DNA of 64,000 nt from UBA3941 sp002385665 (GTDB lineage: Bacteria; Bacillota; Clostridia; Caldicoprobacterales; UBA3941), in assembly GCA_050949255.1 (NCBI GenBank), contig JBMNFJ010000008.1:1-64000 (forward strand), written 5' to 3'. Position 1 is the stretch's first letter, and the number at the start of each line of letters is the position of its first letter. The notes under the pieces were generated by a model, which did not search any database, was not told the DNA's origin, and saw only the letters and a program-made list of their open reading frames with translations. The translations under genes and the position numbers were made by a program. Of the stretch, positions 24,343-32,839 are shown piece after piece.

Positions 24343-25731
24343 ATGAATTTATTTGAGCAAATTATAAATGGAGAGAGCAAAATATCACTAATCGGTTTAG
24401 GCTATGTGGGCCTCCCAATAGCTGTTGCTTTTGCTAAGAAAGTCAAGGTTATTGGGTTTGATATTAATCAATCGAAAATCGAACTTTATAAATCGGGCAT
24501 TGATCCAACAAAGGAAGTTGGAGATGAAGCTATAAGGCATACAACTGTAGAATTTACCTCAGATGAATCAAAGCTTAGAGAAGCTAAATTTCATATTGTA
24601 GCAGTGCCGACTCCTATAAAAAGTGATAAAACACCAGATCTTACTCCACTAAAATCTGCTAGTTGTACTCTTGGAAGAAACTTGACTAAAGGATCTGTTG
24701 TGGTATATGAATCAACAGTATACCCGGGAGTTACTGAAGAAATTTGTGTTCCTATTCTGGAAAAAGAATCAGGACTAAAATGTGGCATTGATTTTAAAAT
24801 AGGTTATTCTCCAGAACGTATCAATCCAGGAGATAAAGTTCATAGGCTTGAAAATATTGTGAAAATTGTATCGGGTATGGATGAAGAAACTCTTGATTTA
24901 GTTGCTAAGGTATATGAATTAGTGGTCGAAGCTAGTGTTTATAAAGCAGAAAGTATAAAGGTTGCAGAAGCGGCTAAAGTTATTGAAAACTCCCAAAGAG
25001 ATATTAATATCGCGTTTATGAATGAATTATCAATAATCTTTAACAAAATGGGAATTGATACGCAAGCTGTCCTAAAAGCAGCAGGTACAAAGTGGAACTT
25101 CCTGAAGTTTTATCCCGGCTTAGTTGGAGGACACTGTATTGGTATTGATCCTTATTATCTTACGTATAAGGCAGAACAAATGGGATATCACTCCCAGATT
25201 ATTTTGGCAGGAAGAAAAATAAATGACAGTATGGGCAAGTACGTGGCAGAGAACACGGTCAAGGCAATGATAAAAGCTAATAAGCAGATTAATGGTTCTA
25301 AAGTAGCTATCTTTGGTATTACATTCAAAGAGAATTGTCCCGATGTAAGGAATACAAAGGTTATAGATATTATTAAGGAACTACAAGAATACGGAGTAGA
25401 AGTGAAAGTGGTAGATCCGATTGCTGATAAGGAAGATTTGTGGCAAGAATACAGGATTGTTACTTGTGAAGTAGAAGAAGTTGTTGATGTAGATGCAATT
25501 ATATTTGCAGTATCCCATGATGAATTTAAGACTATTAAACTTGAAGAATTAAAGAAGATGTATAGGGATTCAAAAGTGATTCATTCTGATTGGATGGAAG
25601 AAGCTGCAGTAACAGTTGAATGTCATAAAAATAACAATAATGACAACAAAGGACATGTTTTAATAGATGTAAAAGGTATCTTTGATAGGCATGAAGCAGA
25701 AGTAATGGGTTATCTATATTGGAGGTTATAA
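24343..25731 (+). CDS. tviB: UDP-N-acetylhexosamine 6-dehydrogenase (TviB/WbpO-like)
   Basis: A 462-residue UDP-sugar dehydrogenase that oxidises C6 of UDP-GlcNAc or UDP-GalNAc with two NAD molecules. The NAD-binding motif ISLIGLGYVGLPIA is near residue 15. VVYESTVYPGVTEE and GYSPERINPGDKVH match the TviB/WbpA branch rather than plain UDP-glucose dehydrogenase. The catalytic cysteine is Cys265 in GGHCIGIDPYYLT. The next gene is a TviC-like epimerase, so together they should give UDP-N-acetylgalactosaminuronic acid, the Vi-antigen precursor. The TAA stop is inside the ribosome site of the epimerase. Confidence 0.92.
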   Translation: MNLFEQIINGESKISLIGLGYVGLPIAVAFAKKVKVIGFDINQSKIELYKSGIDPTKEVGDEAIRHTTVEFTSDESKLREAKFHIVAVPTPIKSDKTPDLTPLKSASCTLGRNLTKGSVVVYESTVYPGVTEEICVPILEKESGLKCGIDFKIGYSPERINPGDKVHRLENIVKIVSGMDEETLDLVAKVYELVVEASVYKAESIKVAEAAKVIENSQRDINIAFMNELSIIFNKMGIDTQAVLKAAGTKWNFLKFYPGLVGGHCIGIDPYYLTYKAEQMGYHSQIILAGRKINDSMGKYVAENTVKAMIKANKQINGSKVAIFGITFKENCPDVRNTKVIDIIKELQEYGVEVKVVDPIADKEDLWQEYRIVTCEVEEVVDVDAIIFAVSHDEFKTIKLEELKKMYRDSKVIHSDWMEEAAVTVECHKNNNNDNKGHVLIDVKGIFDRHEAEVMGYLYWRL

Positions 25732-25733
25732 GA

Positions 25734-26735
25734 ATGGGTTATGAAAATATAAAGTTTCCAGAAGGATCTAAGTTTTTAGTAACAGGAGCGGCAGGTTTTA
25801 TTGGTTCAAATTTAGTTGAAGCAATATTAAATTTAGGGTATAAGGTAAGAGGTTTGGATAACTTCTCAACTGGCAAAAGAGAAAATATAGCTTTATTTAA
25901 GGATAACCCTAATTTTGAATTTATAGAAGGAGATATTAGAAATCTAGATACATGTATGCAAGCTTGTAAAGATATAGATTATGTATTACATCAAGCGGCA
26001 TGGGGAAGTGTTCCTAGAAGCATAGAAATGCCTTTGCTATATGAAGAAATTAACATTAGAGGAACGCTTAACATGATGGAAGCTGCCCGACAAAATAATG
26101 TTAAAAAGTTCGTATATGCTTCAAGCTCATCAGTATATGGAGATGAACCGAATTTACCTAAGAAAGAAGGAATAGAAGGGAATTTATTGTCTCCATATGC
26201 TCTTACTAAAAGAGTAAATGAAGAATACGGTAAGCTTTATACTAAGTTATATGGATTAGACACATATGGATTACGCTATTTTAATGTATTTGGCAGAAGA
26301 CAAGATCCAAATGGAGTTTATGCTGCAGTAATTCCCAAATTCATTAAACAATTATTAAACGATGAGAGACCTACTATACATGGTGATGGACGACAGAGCA
26401 GAGATTTTACATATATAGAAAATGTAATTGAAGCTAACTTAAAGGCATGTAAAGCATCCCATGAAGCAGCAGGACAAGTTTTTAATATTGCATATGGGGG
26501 CAGGGAATATCTAATGGACGTTTATAATTCGCTTTGTAAAGCATTAGGAAAAGATATAAAGCCTATATTTGGACCAGAAAGAAAAGGAGATATTAAACAT
26601 AGTAATGCTGATATAAGTAAGGCAAAAGAGTTACTGGGGTATAATCCAAATTATAGTTTTGAAGAAGGTATTAAACTAGCGATTAGTTGGTATAAGGAGA
26701 ATTTTGATTTAGGTGTCAAAAGCCCTAATAAATAA
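25734..26735 (+). CDS. tviC: UDP-HexNAc(A) C4-epimerase (TviC/WbpP-like)
   Basis: A 333-residue extended SDR. ATG 25734 with GGAGG at 25721-25725 is preferred to an in-frame codon 15 bases upstream. The N-terminal FLVTGAAGFIGSNLVEAIL binds NAD; ASSSSVYGDE and SPYALTKRVNEEY give the catalytic residues. HQAAWGSVPRSIEMP matches WbpP and TviC, enzymes that epimerise UDP-GlcNAc or its uronic acid at C4. It ends about 10 bases before the left inverted repeat of the IS1182 element. Confidence 0.92.
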   Translation: MGYENIKFPEGSKFLVTGAAGFIGSNLVEAILNLGYKVRGLDNFSTGKRENIALFKDNPNFEFIEGDIRNLDTCMQACKDIDYVLHQAAWGSVPRSIEMPLLYEEINIRGTLNMMEAARQNNVKKFVYASSSSVYGDEPNLPKKEGIEGNLLSPYALTKRVNEEYGKLYTKLYGLDTYGLRYFNVFGRRQDPNGVYAAVIPKFIKQLLNDERPTIHGDGRQSRDFTYIENVIEANLKACKASHEAAGQVFNIAYGGREYLMDVYNSLCKALGKDIKPIFGPERKGDIKHSNADISKAKELLGYNPNYSFEEGIKLAISWYKENFDLGVKSPNK

Positions 26736-26745
26736 TATTATCACC

Positions 26746-28527
26746 TTGCACCTTAAAAACTTAACACAAAGCCCATAAGAAGCCCAATATATAGTATAAT
26801 AGAGATATACTATTGATGGATACGAGAGGAAATTAACAATGTCTTTTGTCAAAAATGATTGTACCCAAATATCATTCAATGATAGCATGCTATCGCTTAC
26901 TGAGAGAGAAAGAAAATTTCTTGATAAATCCTGGGCAAAACCTTTTGCTGATAACATTTTTCCAGCAATAAAGGAAGACGATTTCGCTGTTCTATATAGT
27001 GATGTAGCCTCCCGCCCCAACACTCCTGTTAATATCATAATCGGCTCACTTATTCTAAAAGAACTTTTAGGATTAACCGATGATGAGGTCATGGAGTCTT
27101 TGATGTTTGATATAAGGTTCCAGTATGCTCTTCATACGACCAGTTTCAAGGAACAACCGTTAAGCGATAGAACGCTAAGTCGTTTTCGTGAAAGATGTTT
27201 GACTTACGAAGCCATGACAGGGATCGATCTCATAAAGAACTGCATTACCAGCCTTTCTGCTCAGATTGCTGATATCATGGGAATTAATATTGCTTTAAAG
27301 CGAATGGACAGTATGATGGTAGCGTCTAATATCAAGAAGCTCTCTCGTCTAGAATTACTGTACACTTGCGTAGCCAATTTTGTAAAACTTCTTCACAAGA
27401 ATGATGATGATATACCAACCGGAATGGAACACTATTGTGAAGCCGATGACTATAACAAGGTTATTTATCATACACGAAGCATGGATATCAGTGAGAAGCT
27501 GGAGAAAGTCCTTTGTGACGCTTCTCTACTCGTGAAGAGATATGCTGGGCTCTATGATGAAAGCAGCGAATACCAGCTTCTAGTGCGTGTCATTGGCGAA
27601 CAAACCATAGAGGATGAAAATGGCTCATTAGTTCTAAAGGATAAAAACGATGAAACTATGGACTCTACAATTCTTCAAAACCCTGCTGACTCAGACGCAA
27701 CCTACAGATTTAAATCTGGCAAACAGCATCGTGGATATGTTGCTAACCTTACCGAAGATATAGGAGAAAATGCAAGTATTATCTCTGATTATGATTATCA
27801 GGCTAATACTTATAGCGACAGCCAGTTTCTAAAAGACACTATAGAAAGGCTGGGTAAACAGGAAGAGACACTTACAATAGTAGCTGATGGCGCATATGGC
27901 GGCGAAGAAAATATTACTCTGGCAAAAGACAATAATATTAACCTTGTCACGACTAACTTTCAGGGGAAGAAACCTGAAGATATATTTGCCGAATTTGACT
28001 TCAGTCCCGACGGCAAAAAAGTTCTAAAATGTGCTGGTGGTCAAATACCAGCTACCAATAGTTACAACGCCAAGACGGAACAATGTCGCATTACACTGGA
28101 TAAAGAAAAATGTAACAGATGTCCGTACAAGGATCAGTGTAAACCGAAGTTTCATAAAACAAAGACTTCCAAAGTATTATCGTGGAAAACCACCTCAAGA
28201 GCTAAACAACTTCGGTACATGAAAACTTCAGAGTTTATGGAGCTTGCGAAAATCCGTAATGGCATCGAATCTCTTCCATCAATACTTAGAAGAAAGTACC
28301 GTGTGGATGAAATGCCGGTTAGGGGAAGTCTGAAAACGAAGTTGTTCTTCGGTTTCAAAGTCGCAGCATTAAATTACAAGAAGCTACTGGATTATCTATC
28401 CGGTCTAGATAGATGCGCCTTGAAACTGGAATTTTGCTAGTAGTCCGAAGAGGATATTGCTCTTTATCAGTCTATAGAATTATCCTAGGGTAAAAATCTA
28501 GTTTTGTGTTAAATTTTCAAGGTGCAA
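26746..28527 (+). mobile_element. IS1182-family insertion sequence
   Basis: TTGCACCTTAAAAACTTAAC at 26746-26765 (continuing ACAAA to 26770) is repeated inverted at 28503-28527 with two mismatches over 25 bases, enclosing 1.78 kb and one transposase. Outside the element, GTGTCAAAAG (26713-26722) recurs inverted at 28555-28564. No direct target duplication is evident. The insertion lies between the tviC-like gene and the next glycosyltransferase and so removes their direct coupling. Confidence 0.88.
26839..28440 (+). CDS. IS1182-family transposase
   Basis: A 533-residue transposase with the N-terminal helical domain of the family (VNIIIGSLILKELLGLTDDE, QPLSDRTLSRFRER) and a DDE catalytic domain. 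Likely catalytic residues are in KRMDSMMVASN, TIVADGAYGGEEN and RNGIESLPSILRRKYR. A four-cysteine cluster (CNRCPYKDQCK and neighbours, about residues 410-440) precedes the last motif, as usual for IS1182. ATG 26839 follows GAGAGGA. It appears complete and undamaged. Confidence 0.93.
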   Translation: MSFVKNDCTQISFNDSMLSLTERERKFLDKSWAKPFADNIFPAIKEDDFAVLYSDVASRPNTPVNIIIGSLILKELLGLTDDEVMESLMFDIRFQYALHTTSFKEQPLSDRTLSRFRERCLTYEAMTGIDLIKNCITSLSAQIADIMGINIALKRMDSMMVASNIKKLSRLELLYTCVANFVKLLHKNDDDIPTGMEHYCEADDYNKVIYHTRSMDISEKLEKVLCDASLLVKRYAGLYDESSEYQLLVRVIGEQTIEDENGSLVLKDKNDETMDSTILQNPADSDATYRFKSGKQHRGYVANLTEDIGENASIISDYDYQANTYSDSQFLKDTIERLGKQEETLTIVADGAYGGEENITLAKDNNINLVTTNFQGKKPEDIFAEFDFSPDGKKVLKCAGGQIPATNSYNAKTEQCRITLDKEKCNRCPYKDQCKPKFHKTKTSKVLSWKTTSRAKQLRYMKTSEFMELAKIRNGIESLPSILRRKYRVDEMPVRGSLKTKLFFGFKVAALNYKKLLDYLSGLDRCALKLEFC

Positions 28528-28575
28528 ATAGTGGTTTAGTTTACTAGTTGGGGTCTTTTGACACTCTAATATAAT

Positions 28576-29700
28576 ATGAAAAAAGAATCAAAAAAACTAA
28601 AAGTTTTACATATAATACCATCTTTAAACGCAGGTGGCGCTGAAAAGTTAGTCGAAGAATCCACTCCTATAATGAAAAATGTTTATGATATAGATGTTGA
28701 AATATTACTTCTTACAGATAAGAATAATATATTTATTAACAAAATAAAAGAAAATAATATAAGAATTTATATTTCACCATATCAAAAAATCAGGAGCATA
28801 AAAAATATTTTTTATATATTACAACATATAAAGAAAAATAAGTATGATGTTGTACACTCACACCTATTCCCTTGTAATTATTGGGCGTCCATAGCTTCTA
28901 GATTGTTATCAAAAAACAAACCTAAGTTTATTACAACTGAACATAACACTCACAACAAAAGAAGAGATAAGGTTTATTTTAGACCAATAGAGAAGCTTAT
29001 ATACTCTAATTATGATACAATTATATCTATTAGTGAAGGAACTCAGCAAAACCTTATGAGCTGGTTAAAATTTAAAAATAAAGATAGATTCGTTATAATT
29101 GAAAATGGAATCAATTTGGAGGATTTTATAAACGCAGAACCGTACAAGAAGTCTGATTTAGACAGTAGTTTTAATGAAAACACGAAGATATTATGTATGG
29201 TGGGTAGTTTTACCGAACAAAAAGATCAAGCTACGGTCATACGAGCTATGAAAGATTTGCCAGAAGATGTTTTTTTACTATTAGTAGGAGATGGATTACT
29301 TAGACAACAAAATGAAAGGCTAGCAAAAGAGTTAGAAGTAGACGATAGAGTGAAGTTTTTAGGGATTAGAAAAGATGTACCAAGACTTTTTAAAACGTCC
29401 GATATTATTATTATATCATCACATTGGGAAGGATTTGGTTTAGTAGCAGTAGAAGGTATGGCAGTAGGAAAGCCAGTAGTTGCTAGTGATGTTCCGGGAT
29501 TAGCAGAGGTAGTTCGTGGAGCAGGAGTATTATTTGAAAAGGGTAATGATAAAGAATTATGTAAAACTATTAGAAATTTGATTGAGAATCAAAAATATTA
29601 TAGTGAAATAAGTACGAAATGTTTTGAAAGATCAAGAAAGTACAATATAAATAAAATGGTCAGAAAATATTATGAACAATATATCAAAGATATAGATTGA
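28576..29700 (+). CDS. Glycosyltransferase family 4
   Basis: A 374-residue retaining GT-B enzyme. The N-terminal VLHIIPSLNAGGAEKLVEE and YDVVHSHLF are typical GT4 features; the donor-site glutamates lie in HWEGFGLVAVEGMAVGKP. It will add one sugar to the repeat unit on the cytoplasmic face. No clear ribosome site precedes the ATG at 28576, which is only 48 bases from the IS1182 right end, so expression may be altered by the IS. The coding sequence is very A+T rich compared with the window ends. Donor and linkage unknown. Confidence 0.88.
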   Translation: MKKESKKLKVLHIIPSLNAGGAEKLVEESTPIMKNVYDIDVEILLLTDKNNIFINKIKENNIRIYISPYQKIRSIKNIFYILQHIKKNKYDVVHSHLFPCNYWASIASRLLSKNKPKFITTEHNTHNKRRDKVYFRPIEKLIYSNYDTIISISEGTQQNLMSWLKFKNKDRFVIIENGINLEDFINAEPYKKSDLDSSFNENTKILCMVGSFTEQKDQATVIRAMKDLPEDVFLLLVGDGLLRQQNERLAKELEVDDRVKFLGIRKDVPRLFKTSDIIIISSHWEGFGLVAVEGMAVGKPVVASDVPGLAEVVRGAGVLFEKGNDKELCKTIRNLIENQKYYSEISTKCFERSRKYNINKMVRKYYEQYIKDID

Positions 29701-29784
29701 CATAAAGATTAGAGACAATCAGTTAGCTGTACTATCATAAAAATGTTAGATAATATGGTTGGCATGTATGGGAGTGTACAGATT

Positions 29785-31107
29785 ATGAATGAAAATTGCA
29801 AAGAAGTGAAAATAAGTTACTATATAGTCCTAGTACTAACATTAAGTGTCTTAATTTTTCAAAATAAGTTACCCAATATTGTTTTTTTATTATTAGGTTT
29901 ATTAAGCTGGATGTTAGTATTCAGGATAAATATAAAAAAATATGAAATAGTATTTACTATTATACGAATGTTAATATTAAGCATACCTCTCTCATTTACA
30001 AACATTTGGGGTCAATCAACGGTATATTCAAACATATCATGGTTTAATATGTTCATTATTTTACTATTTATTGTAACCTTAATAAATATTTTCAGTTCAA
30101 TAAAAAAATTAAAAATAAAAGATATATTTTTAAAGTTGAACATTTTATCATACCTTTCAATTATAATGATTTTTATAACTCTAATACCTTTGTTAATATC
30201 ATTTGATATAATAGATGGTATTAAACAATATTTATATTTTAGCGTAACTTTTTCTTTATTAATTCTAGGTAATTTCATAAAAAATAAATTAGATAAAGAT
30301 AAGAAAGAAATATTATTATTAGATTATATTTTATCGACTAGAATAGCTGCAATAGGTGTAATGGTACAAGCACTCTATAAAAATATTACTGGCGTAGATA
30401 TAGGTTATTATCGTTTTTTCGGAGGATATAGACACGCGTTTGGTTTTTTGTTTTCTGATTTCAGTTTTTTATCGTTATTTTTAGCTTCGGGAGCAATAGC
30501 CGTTTTCTTCATTAAAAAAGATGGAAGCAAGTTTAATAAATATTGGATTGGTGAAATGATATTTCTTTTGATTGCAAGTATTATTACTTCAGCTAGAACT
30601 GGTATAGTTTCATTTATTGTTGTGTTTTTTATTTATAGTATATTGAGAATAAGAAGTTTAATCACTAGTGGATCTGTTAAGAAGGTTTTTTTAATAATAT
30701 TCTTAAATATTGGCGTTTTGGTTGGTAGTTATTACCTGTTAAGTAAAGTTAGGCCAAATATGAAAAGACTGTTTAGTCTATCAGAACGTATCGAGCTTAA
30801 TATGGAAGCTTTTGGTATTTTTATGCAAAATCCCATTTTTGGAATTGGACTCGGCCGACATAATTATAGTGATTTAATAGGAATGATACCTCATAACATT
30901 GTTTTTCAGAGTTTAGTACAAGGAGGCCTTTTTTTTACAATACCGCTTTTACTTTTTTTATTTACTTTGGTATGGATATTATATAAAAAAGACAGGAAAC
31001 TATTACCGGTCATTTCTCTTATATTAATAGGTTCTTTATTTATTCCAAATGTATTTCATTCTAGATTTTTAACTGTGTTATTGTTATTATTATCACTTAG
31101 AATATAG
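29785..31107 (+). CDS. O-antigen/capsule polymerase-like membrane protein (Wzy)
   Basis: A 440-residue integral membrane protein with about eleven hydrophobic helices. I take ATG 29785, ten bases after GGGAG at 29770-29774; the frame is open from 29743. The periplasmic-loop segment NPIFGIGLGRHNY and the following HNIVFQSLVQGGL resemble the O-antigen ligase/polymerase (Wzy_C) motif with its conserved histidine. In a Wzx/Wzy system it would join repeat units outside the membrane; the matching flippase is at 35136-36548. Sequence conservation in this family is low, so the call relies on topology, motif and context. Confidence 0.8.
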   Translation: MNENCKEVKISYYIVLVLTLSVLIFQNKLPNIVFLLLGLLSWMLVFRINIKKYEIVFTIIRMLILSIPLSFTNIWGQSTVYSNISWFNMFIILLFIVTLINIFSSIKKLKIKDIFLKLNILSYLSIIMIFITLIPLLISFDIIDGIKQYLYFSVTFSLLILGNFIKNKLDKDKKEILLLDYILSTRIAAIGVMVQALYKNITGVDIGYYRFFGGYRHAFGFLFSDFSFLSLFLASGAIAVFFIKKDGSKFNKYWIGEMIFLLIASIITSARTGIVSFIVVFFIYSILRIRSLITSGSVKKVFLIIFLNIGVLVGSYYLLSKVRPNMKRLFSLSERIELNMEAFGIFMQNPIFGIGLGRHNYSDLIGMIPHNIVFQSLVQGGLFFTIPLLLFLFTLVWILYKKDRKLLPVISLILIGSLFIPNVFHSRFLTVLLLLLSLRI

Positions 31108-31151
31108 ATTATTTATAGATTTATTATCAATAATAAGAGGAGAAATTAAAA

Positions 31152-32081
31152 TTGGATATAAGTATAGTTGTGCCTGTTTATAATGTAGAAAAGTACTTGA
31201 AAGAATGTATAAATTCTTTATTGGAACAAGACTTTAGGGGACAGTATGAAATTATATGTGTAAATGATGGTTCTACTGACAGTAGTCTGCAAGTACTAAA
31301 AGAATATGAAAAATCAAACGAAAAAATTGTACTTATTAATCAAAAGAATAAGGGTTTAAGCGCTGCTAGAAATACAGGACTAAAAAATGCTAAAGGAAAA
31401 TATGTCATGTTTATAGATAGTGATGATTATCTTAAAAATCCGAAGGTATTATCGCTACTATATGATGAAATAGAGAAAAATGATTTAGATTTTGTAGTAG
31501 CAGATTTCGAATACGACTATGAAGAAAAAGTTAAAAATTATCGAATTAAAAGATCTCAGGCTATTAAAAATAAAATAATGATAGGTAGAGATTTTTATGA
31601 TCTGGGAATAAAAACAAAATCTATAATGTCAGTAGTTTGGAATAAGTTATATAAAAAAGAATTTTTAGAGAAAAATAATTTATTTTTTTATGAAGGTATT
31701 TTTTATGAGGATATGGAGTTTACTCCCAGAGTTTATTATCTAGCTAAAAGAGTTAAATATGTAGATGAAGTAATTATTATGTATAGACAAAGGGAAGGGT
31801 CTATAACGAGCAACATAAATGCTGAAAAATTAGATAGTTATTTAGCAGTGGCAGAAAGCTTAAATCAGTTTAATAAGAATTATAATTCTGAGTCACTAAA
31901 CAATTCTGAACTTTATACATATGTGAAATTAATAAGGCAATTAAGATATATAAAGGATAAAGATGAGATAGAGTTAATAAAAAGCAAACTAAAAAAAAGA
32001 AGAGTTGTGTATAAGCTTATGAAATCTAATAAAATGAAATATAAAGTTTTTGGATTTTTGTATCTGCTTAATCTAGTATGA
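31152..32081 (+). CDS. Glycosyltransferase family 2
   Basis: A 309-residue GT-A enzyme starting at TTG 31152, with AGGAG at 31137-31142. The opening ISIVVPVYNVEKYLKECI and NDGSTDSSLQVLKEY bind the nucleotide, GLSAARNTGLKNAKG is the conserved acceptor-side segment, and FIDSDDYL holds the metal-binding DxD. The C-terminal part (about 215-309) is helical and basic. Inverting transfer of one sugar to the growing repeat unit is expected; donor unknown. Confidence 0.9.
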   Translation: MDISIVVPVYNVEKYLKECINSLLEQDFRGQYEIICVNDGSTDSSLQVLKEYEKSNEKIVLINQKNKGLSAARNTGLKNAKGKYVMFIDSDDYLKNPKVLSLLYDEIEKNDLDFVVADFEYDYEEKVKNYRIKRSQAIKNKIMIGRDFYDLGIKTKSIMSVVWNKLYKKEFLEKNNLFFYEGIFYEDMEFTPRVYYLAKRVKYVDEVIIMYRQREGSITSNINAEKLDSYLAVAESLNQFNKNYNSESLNNSELYTYVKLIRQLRYIKDKDEIELIKSKLKKRRVVYKLMKSNKMKYKVFGFLYLLNLV

Positions 32082-32112
32082 ACAACTCTCAGCCTAGGGG
32101 GTCAAATTAATT

Positions 32113-32838
32113 ATGATACCAAAAAAAATTCATTATTGCTGGTTTGGGCATGGAAAAATGCCAGAACTTACAATTAAGTGTATAAACTCGTGGAAAAAAT
32201 ATTTACCGGATTATGAGTTAATTCTATGGAATGAAGATAACTTTGACATTAATATGAATAAATACGTTAAAGAAGCATATGAAACCAAACACTATGCTTT
32301 TGTAACAGATTATGTAAGGTTATATGCCCTTTATCACCATGGTGGTATTTATATGGATTCGGATGTTGAAGTTCTAAAACCATTGGATAAATTTCTTGAT
32401 CACAGAGCATTCACTGGATGTGAAAATGAAGAAATGTGTGTAACTGGAATTATGGCAGCTGAAAAAGGCCATAAATGGATAGAAGATTTATTAAATGATT
32501 ATAATGATAAAAAATTTATTCTTCCCGATGGAAGTTACAATAAAACTCCAAATACTCATTTGATAACTGAGATTACAATTGATAAATATGGATGGGAACC
32601 CAAAAATGAACATCAGATCCTCAAAGAAGGATTGAATATTTATCCATTTGATGTTTTTTGCGCAAAAGATTGGAAGACAGGTAAAATAATGTCTAGTGGT
32701 AACACATATACAATCCATCACTTTTCTGGATCATGGCACACTAGGACACATAAGTTAAAAAATAAAATTAAAAGAATCATTGGGCCGAAAGGGACCCAAT
32801 TTATAGTTAACATAAAGAAAAAAATAAAGGGGACATAA
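32113..32838 (+). CDS. Glycosyltransferase family 32-like (DXD sugar-binding)
   Basis: A 241-residue protein opening with IPKKIHYCWFGHGKMP, the typical start of capsule GT32-like (OCH1-type) transferases. The catalytic DxD lies in HHGGIYMDSDVEVLKPLD (about residues 76-93), and TDYVRLYALYHHGG is the usual preceding helix. C-terminal HHFSGSWHTR is conserved in the group. The gene is separated by 1 base from the pyruvyltransferase fusion, so the two are likely translated together. Sugar not determined. Confidence 0.87.
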   Translation: MIPKKIHYCWFGHGKMPELTIKCINSWKKYLPDYELILWNEDNFDINMNKYVKEAYETKHYAFVTDYVRLYALYHHGGIYMDSDVEVLKPLDKFLDHRAFTGCENEEMCVTGIMAAEKGHKWIEDLLNDYNDKKFILPDGSYNKTPNTHLITEITIDKYGWEPKNEHQILKEGLNIYPFDVFCAKDWKTGKIMSSGNTYTIHHFSGSWHTRTHKLKNKIKRIIGPKGTQFIVNIKKKIKGT

Positions 32839-32839
32839 T

